Below, one piece after another: positions 53,827 to 64,000 of a DNA stretch of 64,000 nucleotides. The stretch is from Heterodera schachtii (taxonomy: Eukaryota; Nematoda; Chromadorea; Rhabditida; Heteroderidae). Under the pieces are notes generated by a model. The model was not told where the DNA came from. It did not search any database and worked only from the letters and a program-made list of their open reading frames with translations. The DNA is taken from contig SIJG01000037.1 in NCBI GenBank assembly GCA_023374025.1, positions 1,112,211 through 1,176,210 of the forward strand. The letters run 5' to 3'. The translations under genes and the position numbers were made by a program. Position 1 is the first letter of the stretch; every line of letters begins with the position of its first letter.

Positions 53827-56800
53827 ATGGCATTGCCTACAAATTTGGTGGAGTCGGGATGCCAACCGAATGTCAATTCTGTTTTGCCCTATCAAGTGTA
53901 CAGGTAAAACTTTCTGGAGAGTGGTGGATTTTCCATCCCTGACATTTAAAAAAAAAATTTCTGGACAAATCCAGTAAAAAGCCATGCTTTGTCAGGGCCT
54001 TGCCTGCATTTATTTTGTTGTTTTTGATAGCTTTTAAATATTTAGACGCATTCTTCGCCAATGTGCCGCTTCCATTTGCCATTCCATTGGGTTTGACTCT
54101 GCTCAGAAGGGCTCTCTGGAGGCTTTATCCTTTTTATTTCACCAATGTACGACCACCATTTTTTAGCATTGTTATCCCTCATTAAATGATCAAAAAATGT
54201 TTTCAGTTTTCTCCAAAACTTGCCAATCCTCGAGGAAATTGTGTGAACACACGGGTCGTTCGCTGGTCAATGCCGGCGATGTTTTGATGGCCATGGTGAA
54301 TGAGGGGCGCCCGGAATTGGCCGACTTTGACACATTTTTGGACACTGTTAAACACAGCAAACCGCACACATTTTCATGTGAGTGCGACACACATTGGCAT
54401 TCAATGAAATTCATTCATTAACTAATGAGTCTAGGGATAATTTGCTTTTTGAAAGCCATACAAAAAACGAGGGGGGGGGGTGGTCAAGGGGGGTATACCC
54501 AAAAACGTCGCCGGCCGAAATGTCGCCAGGACATAACGTCGCCGCAAAAAAAAAATTTAAAATTTCAAGAAAATTAAAAAATATTTTATATTTTTTGAAA
54601 TCTAAGCGTTAGTAAAAACTAAATTTAGCTGAATTTCCGGAAAAAATCCCAAAAACTTGAATTTTTTTATTTCCTTGAATTTTAATAAAAAACTTTTTTG
54701 AATTTTTCTAGAATTTTTTTCGTATTAGGCTAGGTAACTAAAATTTTTGTCAATTTTTTCTTGGTTTTTTTTTAAATTACAAAAAAAAATTTGCGGCGAC
54801 GTTTTGTCCTGCTCCTGGTCCAGGGAGAGGAAAATTGAAATTTGGAACAATTTTTTAAGAAATTTATTAGAAATTCCAAAACACACTGGTCCCTATTCGC
54901 TTTTTGGCCCACGTTTAGGCCCTATGGCGCCCAGTCGAAAGTGCCCAATTGTCCCTTTACGTCCCCACTACAATGTGTACGGTGAAAACCGTATAATTCA
55001 AATTTGTCTTTTCAGTGCTGCCCCAATCACCGACAAAAGCGTCGCCCGTTCTCCGCATTTCTGACCCTCGTCCGCACCCTTCGTATTATCCAAATTTTTT
55101 GCCTCCTTTCCCCGACTCACACACATACATCCGAACGGAGGTACAAAAAATTTAAAAAAAAAAAAAGTTTTTTTTTCCCTCATTTTTTGTTTAATTTTTT
55201 AAATTAGGTTCGTGATGAGACCGACACAAATTATGAAAGAGTTCGTCGGTTGGATGCGCAAAACAAACGCGACTGGGAGGAGAGTTTGGTGCGTTATGCA
55301 ATCACTCAGTTCCCGACGGTGTGTGTGTTTTCTGAGTTGGACGCTCGACTGATGCTCGAGGCAAAGGACGCGGTGAGTGGCCAATGAGTGAATTTAGTTA
55401 GAGGAAATGAAAAACGAATTTTAGACCCATTTTTAAATTAATTTTATGTTTTAAAATAAAAAAAGGTCGGGGAAATTTTTCTGTTCTTTTCATTTGCATC
55501 TAAACTCACCATTTGAAAAATTTTTTTCATTGACTTACGATTTTTTTTCACTCACAAAAACTTTTTGATTTTTTGTGGGTTTTTAGAAATAGCAAAAAAA
55601 TTGAAAAAAAAAAATCTTGCACGAATTTTGTAAAAAAAAACCTCTAAAGTGCCAATTAAATAATATATATTGTGCCAAATTTTCCTCGGTTTTTGCCATT
55701 AGATTGAGAGACAACGTGCCGCATTTCGTCTGCATCGTCGCCATTCCAACAAACAGCTGCAGCAAAAGGGCCAAGGCCAATGCCCGTCAATGCCAACTGA
55801 GAATGGAGTGGGCGAGGCGCAAAAGGCGGCCAACGAACCGCCGCCGGTTGGCCATGGCACTGCTGCGGGAGCGGGTGGCGGCGGCCAAGTGCCAACAGCA
55901 GAGCGAGGGCCGGAAGAGGTCCACAACCTTTGCTGATGTTCCCCCCCCCCCCTTTTTTCATGAATTAAGGGCCAAGTCGTGCCAGCCCCCCCCCCCCCCC
56001 CTCCTTCAAAGCCTAAATTTTTTGAAAAATTCAAAATAACCCAAAACTTTTTCAATCGATCTTTTGAAATTCCGTATTGTCAGGCCCCCGTTCGAAATGA
56101 ACCTTACCCCCCCCCCCTGTTCACCTATGTCATAATTCATAAACTTAATTTCACAATTTTAATACCGCATAAATGCCTCTCATTGTCAGATTGTACTGCC
56201 ATCGACGGAGGAGGACGAGGAGGAGGAGGAGGTGGTGTTGCCTGACACGGACAAAGACGACGGCACGGCAGGGGGGAGAGACAGCGGACATTCAAATTGC
56301 GGGCGCTTCGACACCACCAAAAATGGTTGCGGTGGGACAAAACAACAACAATAACAACAACAGCAGCAAAAACAATGGAATTGGTGCCGGAAGTCCGTCA
56401 ACGAGTGGCCCGACGACTTTGGAAGAACTGCTCGTCGAAGAGCTGTCCCACCCGCTCGAAAGCGAACGGTCGTACGTGCGCATACCGCATTCCTGCTACA
56501 GTGAGTTTCATCATTGATGACGGAAAAAATTTTAAACAAATTTTTCAAAAAAAAATTTTTGTTTTGAGTAAATTTCAGCGTTTTTTTTTTTGCAAATGTT
56601 TGAAAAATATGTAATTCATTATGAAATTAAGTAAAAGTCGTTAGAAAATTTTTTCTTTTTGTTTTCTTAGAATTCTCTTATGAAAGGGTAAATGTTGTGC
56701 ACCCATTTTATAGCATTTTAAATGCTTGCTCGATTTTCACATGGATTTTGAATTTGAAAATCTCAAATCTGTTCAAATCGCTTGCAAAATGCCATCCTCA

Positions 56801-57033
56801 ACAATTCAGTCCTTTTGCCATTTGACGAGCCCCGGCCCTATTTGTCCGCACTGCTCACCGACGATGCCGACCAAACCGTGGACGACGAGCAGCACAACGA
56901 CGATTATTTTGCACGCATTTTAAGCAAAGAGATGGACGAGGATGTGGAGGAGGACGGAGCGATGGAAGGGGGCGAAGAGGGGGGAGGAGGAGGCGCCGGG
57001 GGACGAAATTCGACGGCGGCGATGGAATTGTGA
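53827..57033 (+). CDS. taf-8: TAF8, TFIID subunit
   Basis: Histone-fold subunit of TFIID that pairs with TAF10. Exons: 53827-53903, 54046-54146, 54207-54377, 55016-55140, 55208-55372, 55703-55918, 56190-56500, 56810-57033. Seen: histone-fold helices ILRQCAASICHSIGFDSAQK, LEALSFLFHQ, CQSSRKLCEHTGRSLVNAGD and VLMAMVNEGRPELADFDTFL; the TAF8 signature DPRPHPSYYPNFLPPFPDSH, HTYIRTE; an RRHSNKQLQQ helix; an acidic/asparagine-rich middle; and ILLPFDEPRPYLSALL, as in human 'TIPYLTALL'. The last 75 residues are acidic and glycine-rich. Phases fit everywhere except exon 7, which is one base too long: a G6 run at about 56270 shifts from the acidic frame (STEEDEEEEEVVLPD) to the one with ADIQIAGAST, and removing one G joins them. 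The ATG lies two bases after the acceptor TTTCATAG. Confidence 0.9.
54526..54818. mobile_element. Foldback/MITE-like element in TAF8 intron 3
   Basis: Ends are inverted: CCAGGACATAACGTCGCCGC with A-run at 54526-54555, and TTTGCGGCGACGTTTTGTCC TGCTCCTGG at 54790-54818. The inside is AT-rich and codes for nothing. About 290 bases. Related cores at 35597-35633 and 51981-52010. Confidence 0.7.
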
Positions 57034-57410
57034 AAAAGAATTATGATCAAAAAATGTCCCAAATGTCTTTTTTTATTTCTTTAATCATTAAATATTTTGA
57101 TGAATGAATGCTCATTTCAAAATTAGCGATCTAATTTCGCCGCTCCATTCGCTTGCCCTCTTACTATCCCATCCCTCACTATAATTTTACGATCTTAATC
57201 CCCCGCCCCCTTCACTGATCAAATCCAAGACTTCCGACCCATTGAAGTCCAATTTATGTTTTTGCGTCAATATTTTTACGAATTTAAGAAAGGCGCCATC
57301 TTTTGAAATTTTTGTAAAAAAAAAAATAATTCCGACTCGAATAACGCCATTAAAATAATAACCACCAATATATACAAAAATTCATATACATAGAATTGTT
57401 TGTTTGTTTT
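57034..57410. other. Convergent intergenic region between TAF8 and globin
   Basis: About 380 bases, no gene seen. Confidence 0.4.
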
Positions 57411-60400
57411 TTAAAATCGTTGTGTGGATCGTTTTCTTCCATTTTGTAGTCGTTCATATTCGAACTAAAAAATTATTTTAATTAATTCCGTTTTTCTTTT
57501 TTTGCTTACCCCGCTCAGCAAAGCTCGGCCCATATAAGTGACCATTTCAATCCACGCTTCCAATTCACCGGGGCTAAAATCGTCGCCGAGCAGGTCACAC
57601 ATTGTGGCCACCAACTGACTGCAGAACAGCCTCACTGTACGCTCACTGAACTCGTCCTTCTGTTTAACCCACAAAATTAAATTTTGAAAATTCAGAAATT
57701 TTATTCACAAGTTTTGGCAAATAATGCCGTTGTCCATATGTGAACAGTGCCGGGAGACTGAAAGAATGGGAACATTTTTAATTTTTATCTTTTTGAATCC
57801 CCCGTTATTGTATGTCCGGCAGGACCGTATCCAATGGGGGAATTATCCCCCTTTCCCCATTTAAATGAAATTTGTAAGGGAAAATTAGTGAATTTTTAAA
57901 ATTTGTTTGACCCAAAATGCACAAAATCGGTTGTTTTATCGGCAAAATATTCAGTAAAAATTGCGATTTTTGAGCCACAGCGCCTATAATTTTAAAAATT
58001 ACACTCGGAAAAGTTTTATGGGTCAAAGAACAAAAAAAGAGTCGTTAATAGACTCCAAAGGGGGGTCTGTCTTTAATGGATTGAATACGGTATATATTTC
58101 TGTTACAGTAGGACAAACAAAATTTAATATTTATTTAAACAAATAATTTTTTGTAATTAGCACACATTTCACTCTTCAGCTCTGCCGCATTGCGCACGGT
58201 GAGGTCCAAAATGTTGTTGAACACGTGCAAATGGCGCATGAATGGCTGGTACATGGGCTGCTGTTGCTCATCCAAATCGGTCAAAACAAAACTTGGCGAA
58301 ATGCCAAAAAGCTAAATTTTCGAGGGTAAATTTTCCCCGGTAAAAATTATTGGCATTGGCACCGGTTTCAATTCGGGCGCTCGCTCAAAAATGCGGTCAA
58401 ACGCGTAGAATGCAAAACAGCGGTCCGCACTGATGCCAAACTGGGCAATGCGTTGGTTGGCACGGCGCCACGAGCGTTGGACAGCGACAGATTGCTGAGG
58501 GTCATTTTATGGAATCATCGAAAAATGTCCCAGCGGAAGGAAATGCCCATGAGAATTTTTACCGAATTACGGACCCCGAAATAGACAAATATGCCAAGAA
58601 TCGAGAAATCACTTTGAGAATCGAATTGGGTCAAGACCCGAGTAAGTACTTTGACCGAGGGATGACCCCGAAATTTTAAAATGATCCTGAGAGAAAAAAA
58701 CACCGGAGAATGAGAAATGGTCCCGATAATTGAACCGAGTAATAGAGAATCCAAAACAGAAAAAATGACTCTGAAAAATCGAAAAACGACCCCCCGAGAT
58801 CGAGTAAAGCGACGAGAAGCTACACCGAAAAATAGCTCTCCGAAACTGGAAAATAATTTCCGGGAACCAAAGAAATGGCTCCGAGAATCAAACCGAGTAA
58901 CAGAGACTCCAAAACAGAAAAAAAAATACCCTGAAATTGAAAAATGAACCCGAGAATTGTGACCGAATTAAGATACATGAGAGCTTAGACCGATTAAAGA
59001 TTTCGAGACCAAGGATTAATTAACCCTGCGATTCGAGAACGAAAAATTGACAGAAAGCCGAGTCCCACTTTGATGGGTTTGGGGGGGGGCGGGATGAGTG
59101 ATCACCTCCCAACTGAGTACGTCCTCTTCCCCAATGCCGGCCATGCCGCTGGCACTTCCGCGTGAGCGATGTGTGCCACCGCTCGCGCCGCCGCCGATGC
59201 TGAACAAGCGCCGTTGCTGGTGCAGCAGCGGCGACATGGAACGCGCGGCGGCGACCGCGGCACTGCGCAATGACAGCGGACGCATTTCGGCACAAACATC
59301 CTGTAAAATTTTGAAATCCCAAAATGGCAAATTAAAATAATTAACGCATTAATTATTAAGGATGAAATTTCATTACAAAAAATGCCCAAATATATTTGAA
59401 ATATGTACTAAAATTCCAAAGTTTGGATAAATAAAACAAAAATTTTAATACGATTTTTTGGTCAAAAATATTCGGAAGCATAAAATATCAAAAAAATAAT
59501 AAATTGTGCTTAGAATATTGAAAATTTATTATTTTTATTTAAAAAAATTTTTAGACTAAGATGATTTGATTCTTTAAATATTAAAAGTTTAAAAAAATTG
59601 TTAGAAAAAATATATATATATATATACATATTCAATTTCAAGAAATCATGTCCAAGAATGTTCGAGATTTCTAATCACTTCCATTGATAAATGTTCAACA
59701 TTATAGCGTTGGTAATACTTGTTCGATGGCATTTTTAATGATTGATCACTGATCAAACTCCCCCTTTTTTACCGTGTTGTATCGGTCCAAAGAATGCGCA
59801 AACTTTGACCCGTTGGCACGCTGAAAAAATTTTAATGCCGGCGCTCGTTCAGCAATTAGTGCTTTGTCTTCAGAGACTGTTGTTGTGGTCTGAATTAATT
59901 TTTAATCACCGAGTTTTTTTTGTTGTATGGTTGGAGTGATCAAATATCGTTCAAAATTATGTTAAAAATATTAAAGTAATTAATTTGTTAATTACCTGCC
60001 CTCTTTCCAATCGTTTTTTGTGAGTGATTTTGCGCGAATCCACTTTATGTGCTTTATGCTATAAAAAAATGAAATTTAGCAATTAAATATTAAAATATTA
60101 TTTTTTACATTTGAACATTAATAATAAAATCATTAATTACTTTACTAAATCCGATTGACGTACTGCTGCCACGGCGTTGGTCATTTATCTCCGAATTTTG
60201 AGCATTTAAGCGAGAAAAATTGTCAGTTGAACCCTTAATTACCCAAATATTTTATTTCTAAAAACAAAATAATGAATTTGGGCTTTTTCTCACCGCATAA
60301 TTTTCAATTGTTCCGTTTATTTCAATTCTCGGCGGTTCCAATGACTTTTTGTATTCAAGAATTGCGTCCGTTGAACTGCTTCTTCAATTAATTTTTTAAT

Positions 60401-61019
60401 TATTTTTCAAAATTTAAATTCCTTTCCCCCACCCTCCGCATTGTTCATCTGATTGTGTGTCCATTGAATTGAACGGACTTTGGCCAAATGTGAATGAGCG
60501 ACAATTTTTGTGAGGTTCAATTTTCTTAATTAAATAATTTTAAACAATTTTCAACATTTTTTATTAATCCAAAATTAATTCAATTTTTTATAATTAATTT
60601 TCATTTAAATTTGTTTTTAAAATAATTTCATTTAATCAAAAAGTTAAAATTTACATTTTTAAAATTTTTGTTTGAATTTAAACCCCAAATAATATCTTCA
60701 ATTTAAATCGTTTAATTGATTCATTTTTTGATAAATTTGTTTTTTTTCACCCTTTCCATTGCAATTGCCACTGATTTTCGCCGTTGCTGTTCCCTCAATT
60801 GTGCCAATCTAAATTTATTCATTTTTTAAATACCAATTTTCACACATTATTTTTCTCACTTTATACGTGCATTTTTTGACATTGCCGACTTGCGCACCAC
60901 CGCCTCCAAATGGCGCTATTTTAAAAAAAAGTTTACTGTAAATTCTAAAATTTCCTTACCGTACTGCTGGAGGGGCTCCCGGATGTTGGCGAGCCATTAG
61001 CGGCATGATGATTTCCCAT
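57411..61019 (-). CDS. Globin with N-myristoylation motif and long N-terminal extension
   Basis: Heme protein of the nematode membrane-type globin class. Exons: 60960-61019, 60860-60915, 60751-60808, about 60294-60381, 60141-60188, 59996-60058, 59773-59820, 59106-59300, 58363-58494, 58166-58311, 57709-57757, 57510-57659, 57411-57464. The N-terminus MGNHHAANGSPTSGSPSSS fits an N-myristoylation site (G2, S after). An extension of about 200 residues rich in K, R, S and G follows (KLAQLREQQRRKSVAIAM, LFSIGGGASGGTHRSRGSAS). The globin fold starts at QSVAVQRSWRRANQRIAQFG (helix A/B, invariant Trp), then CFAFYAFDRIFERAPEL, FMRHLHVFNNILDLTVRNAA (E helix, distal His region), PALFTYGQRHYLPKL (F helix; His of GQRH as proximal ligand) and the G/H helices FSERTVRLFCSQLVATMC and ELEAWIEMVTYMGRAL. 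Phases fit except at the start of the 60381 exon, where a piece may be missing. About 380 residues. Confidence 0.88.
58540..58975. repeat. Degenerate tandem repeat in a globin intron
   Basis: Phrases such as CCGAGTAATAGAGAATCCAA, AACAGAAAAAATGACTCTGA (58735-58780) recur at 58894-58940 as CCGAGTAACAGAGACTCCAA, about 160 bases later, and shorter GACCCCGA/GAGAATCGA words fill the stretch between. Not coding. Confidence 0.7.
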
Positions 61020-64000
61020 TAAAAAATTTAAAATCTAAAATTTATTGATTCAACAAGAGAGCAGAGTACAATTAGAGAAATATTTTTGTTTTTTTTCGGG
61101 CGGGGGGGGGGGGGTAAACCCAATTCACCCATCCTAAGTCATCTCATACCCAACTCATCCACACCCAATTCATTAATGGCTTTTGCGCCCCGGACATTTG
61201 CGGCAATATCCAAAATCGGATTCAAACTAAAAAATTTTCAACCCCTGATCGACTTAACATCATTAAAATTAAGAAAACACAGTCTTCTAGTTTATTAGGA
61301 GCATTAATTATGCTGTTTGATTAATTGATGATTTTTTTTTTTACAAAAATTGCTTGAACCCGATTTTGGGAGGCGCAAATGTCCGGCGGGGTCCAAATGT
61401 GTAGTTTGGATAAACTGGGCCTGAGGGCATGACCTTTGTTATTGAGGTAATTCCTTGTTTAAAAAAGAGAATTCCAAAATAGAAAATCCTTTTTTGTCCC
61501 TCCCCACACATAAATAAAAATGCTAATTTGTTGGCCATTGAAAATGTGAAAGATGAAGCAGCATTTGGCCGCGGGCCGGGGGGGGGGCGGCAAACTTATT
61601 GAAGCATTGGCGAAAATGTGTACAACAAAATGTTTGGCGGGTGAGGGGGGGGGGGGAGGAATCCAAGCTCCAACGCCCACGGCAAAAGCAAAAAAATTGA
61701 GGCCAAAGAAAGCATTGGATGGGGTAGGAGAGGAGATGACGAGGGACAAATCCCATATTCACATTTCAACGGCATTTGGGGGAGGAGGAGGGCACCGATG
61801 AAAGAAAAAAATGGAGGGAAAATTTCAATTTTTGGGTCAAAAAAGAAAATGGAATTAAAAATTAAGGCCTTAATTAATTAATAAAATTAATTTGTGCTAA
61901 ATAGGAGTAAAAAATAAAAAATTATTTTACAAACATTTTAAAAAATGGATAAAATATATTTTAAATGTTCTTTTATAATATTTTTAAATGAATTATTAAA
62001 TATTTAAAACCGTGAATAAAAAATATAAATAAAAATGAGTAAACTAACAGAGAAAAATTAATTTATCTTACAGAGCGGCACATTTACAATTAAATGAATT
62101 TTTCAAAAAACTAAATCCCGGGATGTTTAAAACTAATTAATGAACTAATTAGTTATTGTAATTAATAAACATTTCGAAAAAAGTGTGCCATTTTTAATGG
62201 GATGTCCCTTTGCGATGAGATAGATGTGTTGACTGACGCCCTCTAATAAATGTCGGCGACAACATTCACACTTTGCCCGCTTTTTTCCCTGAGGATTATG
62301 TGCCAAAGTGTGTGCCCTCGGGGCATCGGTGTGGCTTAATTATCGCCTGAGGCAACCGAGCGCGGAATGAACACAGAAATCACGGGTGTCCGTCCCCTCA
62401 CGCTTAATTAATTATTTATGATGAAAAGCTTATTTGTCAGCGTTTTATTACTGGCAAAAAAAAAAGTAAAAGTAAAAAAATTTTTTAAATTTAAATGAAA
62501 AAAATTTAAATTTAAATTTAATGTAAAAAAATTAAAAATTAAATAAAAATTAAAATTTTCTTTTGAGTGCCAACAAAAGAGAAAATGTGCTGCTCACTTT
62601 TTTCTGATATAAACAGATAAAAATGTTTTATCGTGGTGAGAAGGGAAGTTTGAATGAATGAAATGGCGTGAGAGAATATGCAAATTGGAAATTTCTTTTT
62701 ATTTTATTTTAAAATGGTCACGAATATTTAATTATTTAGTGGAATTACATTTTAATACAATTTAAATACTTGAAGGAAATAATGGTATAATTTGTTGAAC
62801 CAATTCTCGGAAACATTTCTCATTAAATTCCAATTTATTTTGAAATCATGTCCATGGTTTAGGTCCCAACTTGGCTCTTTCATCTCGGGTTTCGTTCCCG
62901 GGATTCGGCTTTTTTAAAATTAAAAAACCGTTTTTTTTTTTTTGAAATTCTCCGCCCCAAGTCTCGGCACACATTTTAGTACCGATTTTGCTCTAGAGCA
63001 AGGTCATTATTTCCCCATTGTTGCTGGTGTCTAAAACGGGTCAGTCAATTCAGTGTAATCCTTGGCCTCGTGCCATTGTCTCAATTAAACGAGGCCAATT
63101 AAAATGCCCTCCCCCGTGCTCTTCTCCTGACTGGTCCCATTTTTGGCACCAATTTCTACTCTTGGGGGCCTCGACTCTTGGCCAATTCGTCTCACGGTTC
63201 CCAAATTCCCATCTACATTCGACATGGTAATGGTCTCATAAATATTTGATGAATTCTCTGGCGTCATTTTGTCCGCTTTTCGCCCCCTCATTTTCACGCC
63301 CACCCCCCAAAAAAAGGGGGGCCACAGGCAAACTCATCTTCAATCATCCAACTGAGAAAACGAAAATGGCACCTCGGGGAGAAGGCAATTAGATTAGGGA
63401 CAGGCGCGTGGAGGAGAAGACGAAAAATGTGTTTTTTTTTGTTGTTGTTCCCCCGCCGAGGATACGCTAATTTGGCATGGCACGACCGGAAATGCCTGCA
63501 AATGTTGTCAGTCATCAGGGGAATCAATTTTGACAGGGCATCCAAAAATGGGAGGGACAGGAGGAAAAGGGGGAGGGGCACAGAACCTCAAAATATAATC
63601 GAAAAATGAAAAAACAATTTATTTTTCAAATTTTTTAAATTTTTGTTAATTATTCCCTTTCAGCAGAGCGCGCAAAATTTTCGCGCATTTAAGTAAATTT
63701 GTTTTTTTTATTATGTAAAAGGCATTTTTTGCCGATGAATTCATTTTTCAGAGAGTGCCGTCTCCTCTTCAGTGGCTTCTTCTGATGGATTTATTTGTTG
63801 CCACCGCTTCAAATTTCAATTCGCCTAACGCCCAGCAAAACTCAAAAAGTGAAATTTTCATTCCGAGAAAAAACATTTATGTATATTTTAAAATATTAAG
63901 GAACAATGAATTTTAGTTCAACAAATTTATAATTTCCTTTTTCTTAAAAAGAAAATATTAAATAATAAATTAATTTTTAAGTTTTTAAACTTGAAAAAAA
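61020..64000. other. Upstream region of the globin gene, non-coding
   Basis: No supportable gene. It holds G-runs (61099, 61578, 61647), an inverted repeat (61190-61395), AT-rich stretches, and three GC-richer islands at 62200-62410, 62850-63320 and 63420-63600 that stand out and could be regulatory or an undetected RNA. The longest frames here come from poly-G/C or repeat composition. Confidence 0.4.
61190..61395. repeat. Imperfect inverted repeat upstream of globin
   Basis: CCCCGGACATTTGCGGCAAT and AATCGGATTC at 61190-61230 are answered by GAACCCGATTTTGGGAGGCG, CAAATGTCCGGCGGGG at 61352-61390, with a loop of about 120 bases. Confidence 0.6.

Noticed and set aside
56173..56517. Continuous frame in TAF8 exon 7 with an arginine-rich start
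   Set aside because: The acidic frame joins the preceding exon in phase and fits the family; the arginine-rich reading is the same DNA in another frame. The break is better explained by one extra G in the G6 run.
61523..61801. Open frames on both strands with glycine- or proline-rich stretches
   Set aside because: Generated by G-runs; no splice context, no family similarity.

Overview
This window is nuclear DNA of a nematode, most probably a plant-parasitic cyst nematode (Heteroderidae). The reasons are many short AT-rich introns with terminal TTTNCAG/TTTTAG acceptors, a bare splice acceptor a few bases upstream of many start codons (the signature of spliced-leader trans-splicing), nematode-type proteins (cofactor-independent phosphoglycerate mutase, an N-myristoylated globin, tandem p38 kinases), and one gene of an F-box-like family that I know as greatly expanded in cyst nematodes. 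Exon limits were read from splice signals plus phase; expect errors of a base or so. Species and chromosome cannot be told.

Layout. 0.3-7.6 kb (+): two tandem p38-type MAP kinases. 8.1-15.6 kb (-): a TGF-beta type I receptor, a charged coiled-coil protein and MCTS1, spaced closely enough to be an operon. 16.1-27.4 kb (+): a stand-alone ribophorin-II-like C-terminal membrane domain, a Gemin7-like protein, iPGM, proteasome beta-2 and Zwilch. 27.4-30 kb: repeat-rich DNA with decayed duplicated small reading frames. 30-37.1 kb (-): an XMAP215/ZYG-9 gene with three nearly identical TOG modules. 37.7-42.9 kb (+): LENG8/SAC3-family protein. 43.4-46.1 kb: two unrecognised minus-strand genes flanking a tRNA-like element. 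46.4-53.6 kb: NFU1 (-) and an unrecognised 386-residue protein (+), divergently transcribed; their 5' ends, including promoter side and mitochondrial presequence exon, form a ~490-bp inverted repeat that encloses an F-box-like gene. 53.8-57.0 kb (+): TAF8. 57.4-61.0 kb (-): a globin with a long N-terminal extension. 61-64 kb: non-coding.

Most genes are unrelated housekeeping functions (translation, protein turnover, chromosome segregation, transcription, Fe-S assembly) plus two signalling modules. The most notable point is the NFU1/new-gene inverted duplication, which looks like a mitochondrial targeting cassette shared between two unrelated proteins. Several genes carry single-base frame breaks in homopolymer runs, best explained as assembly indels; proteins predicted automatically here will be truncated.
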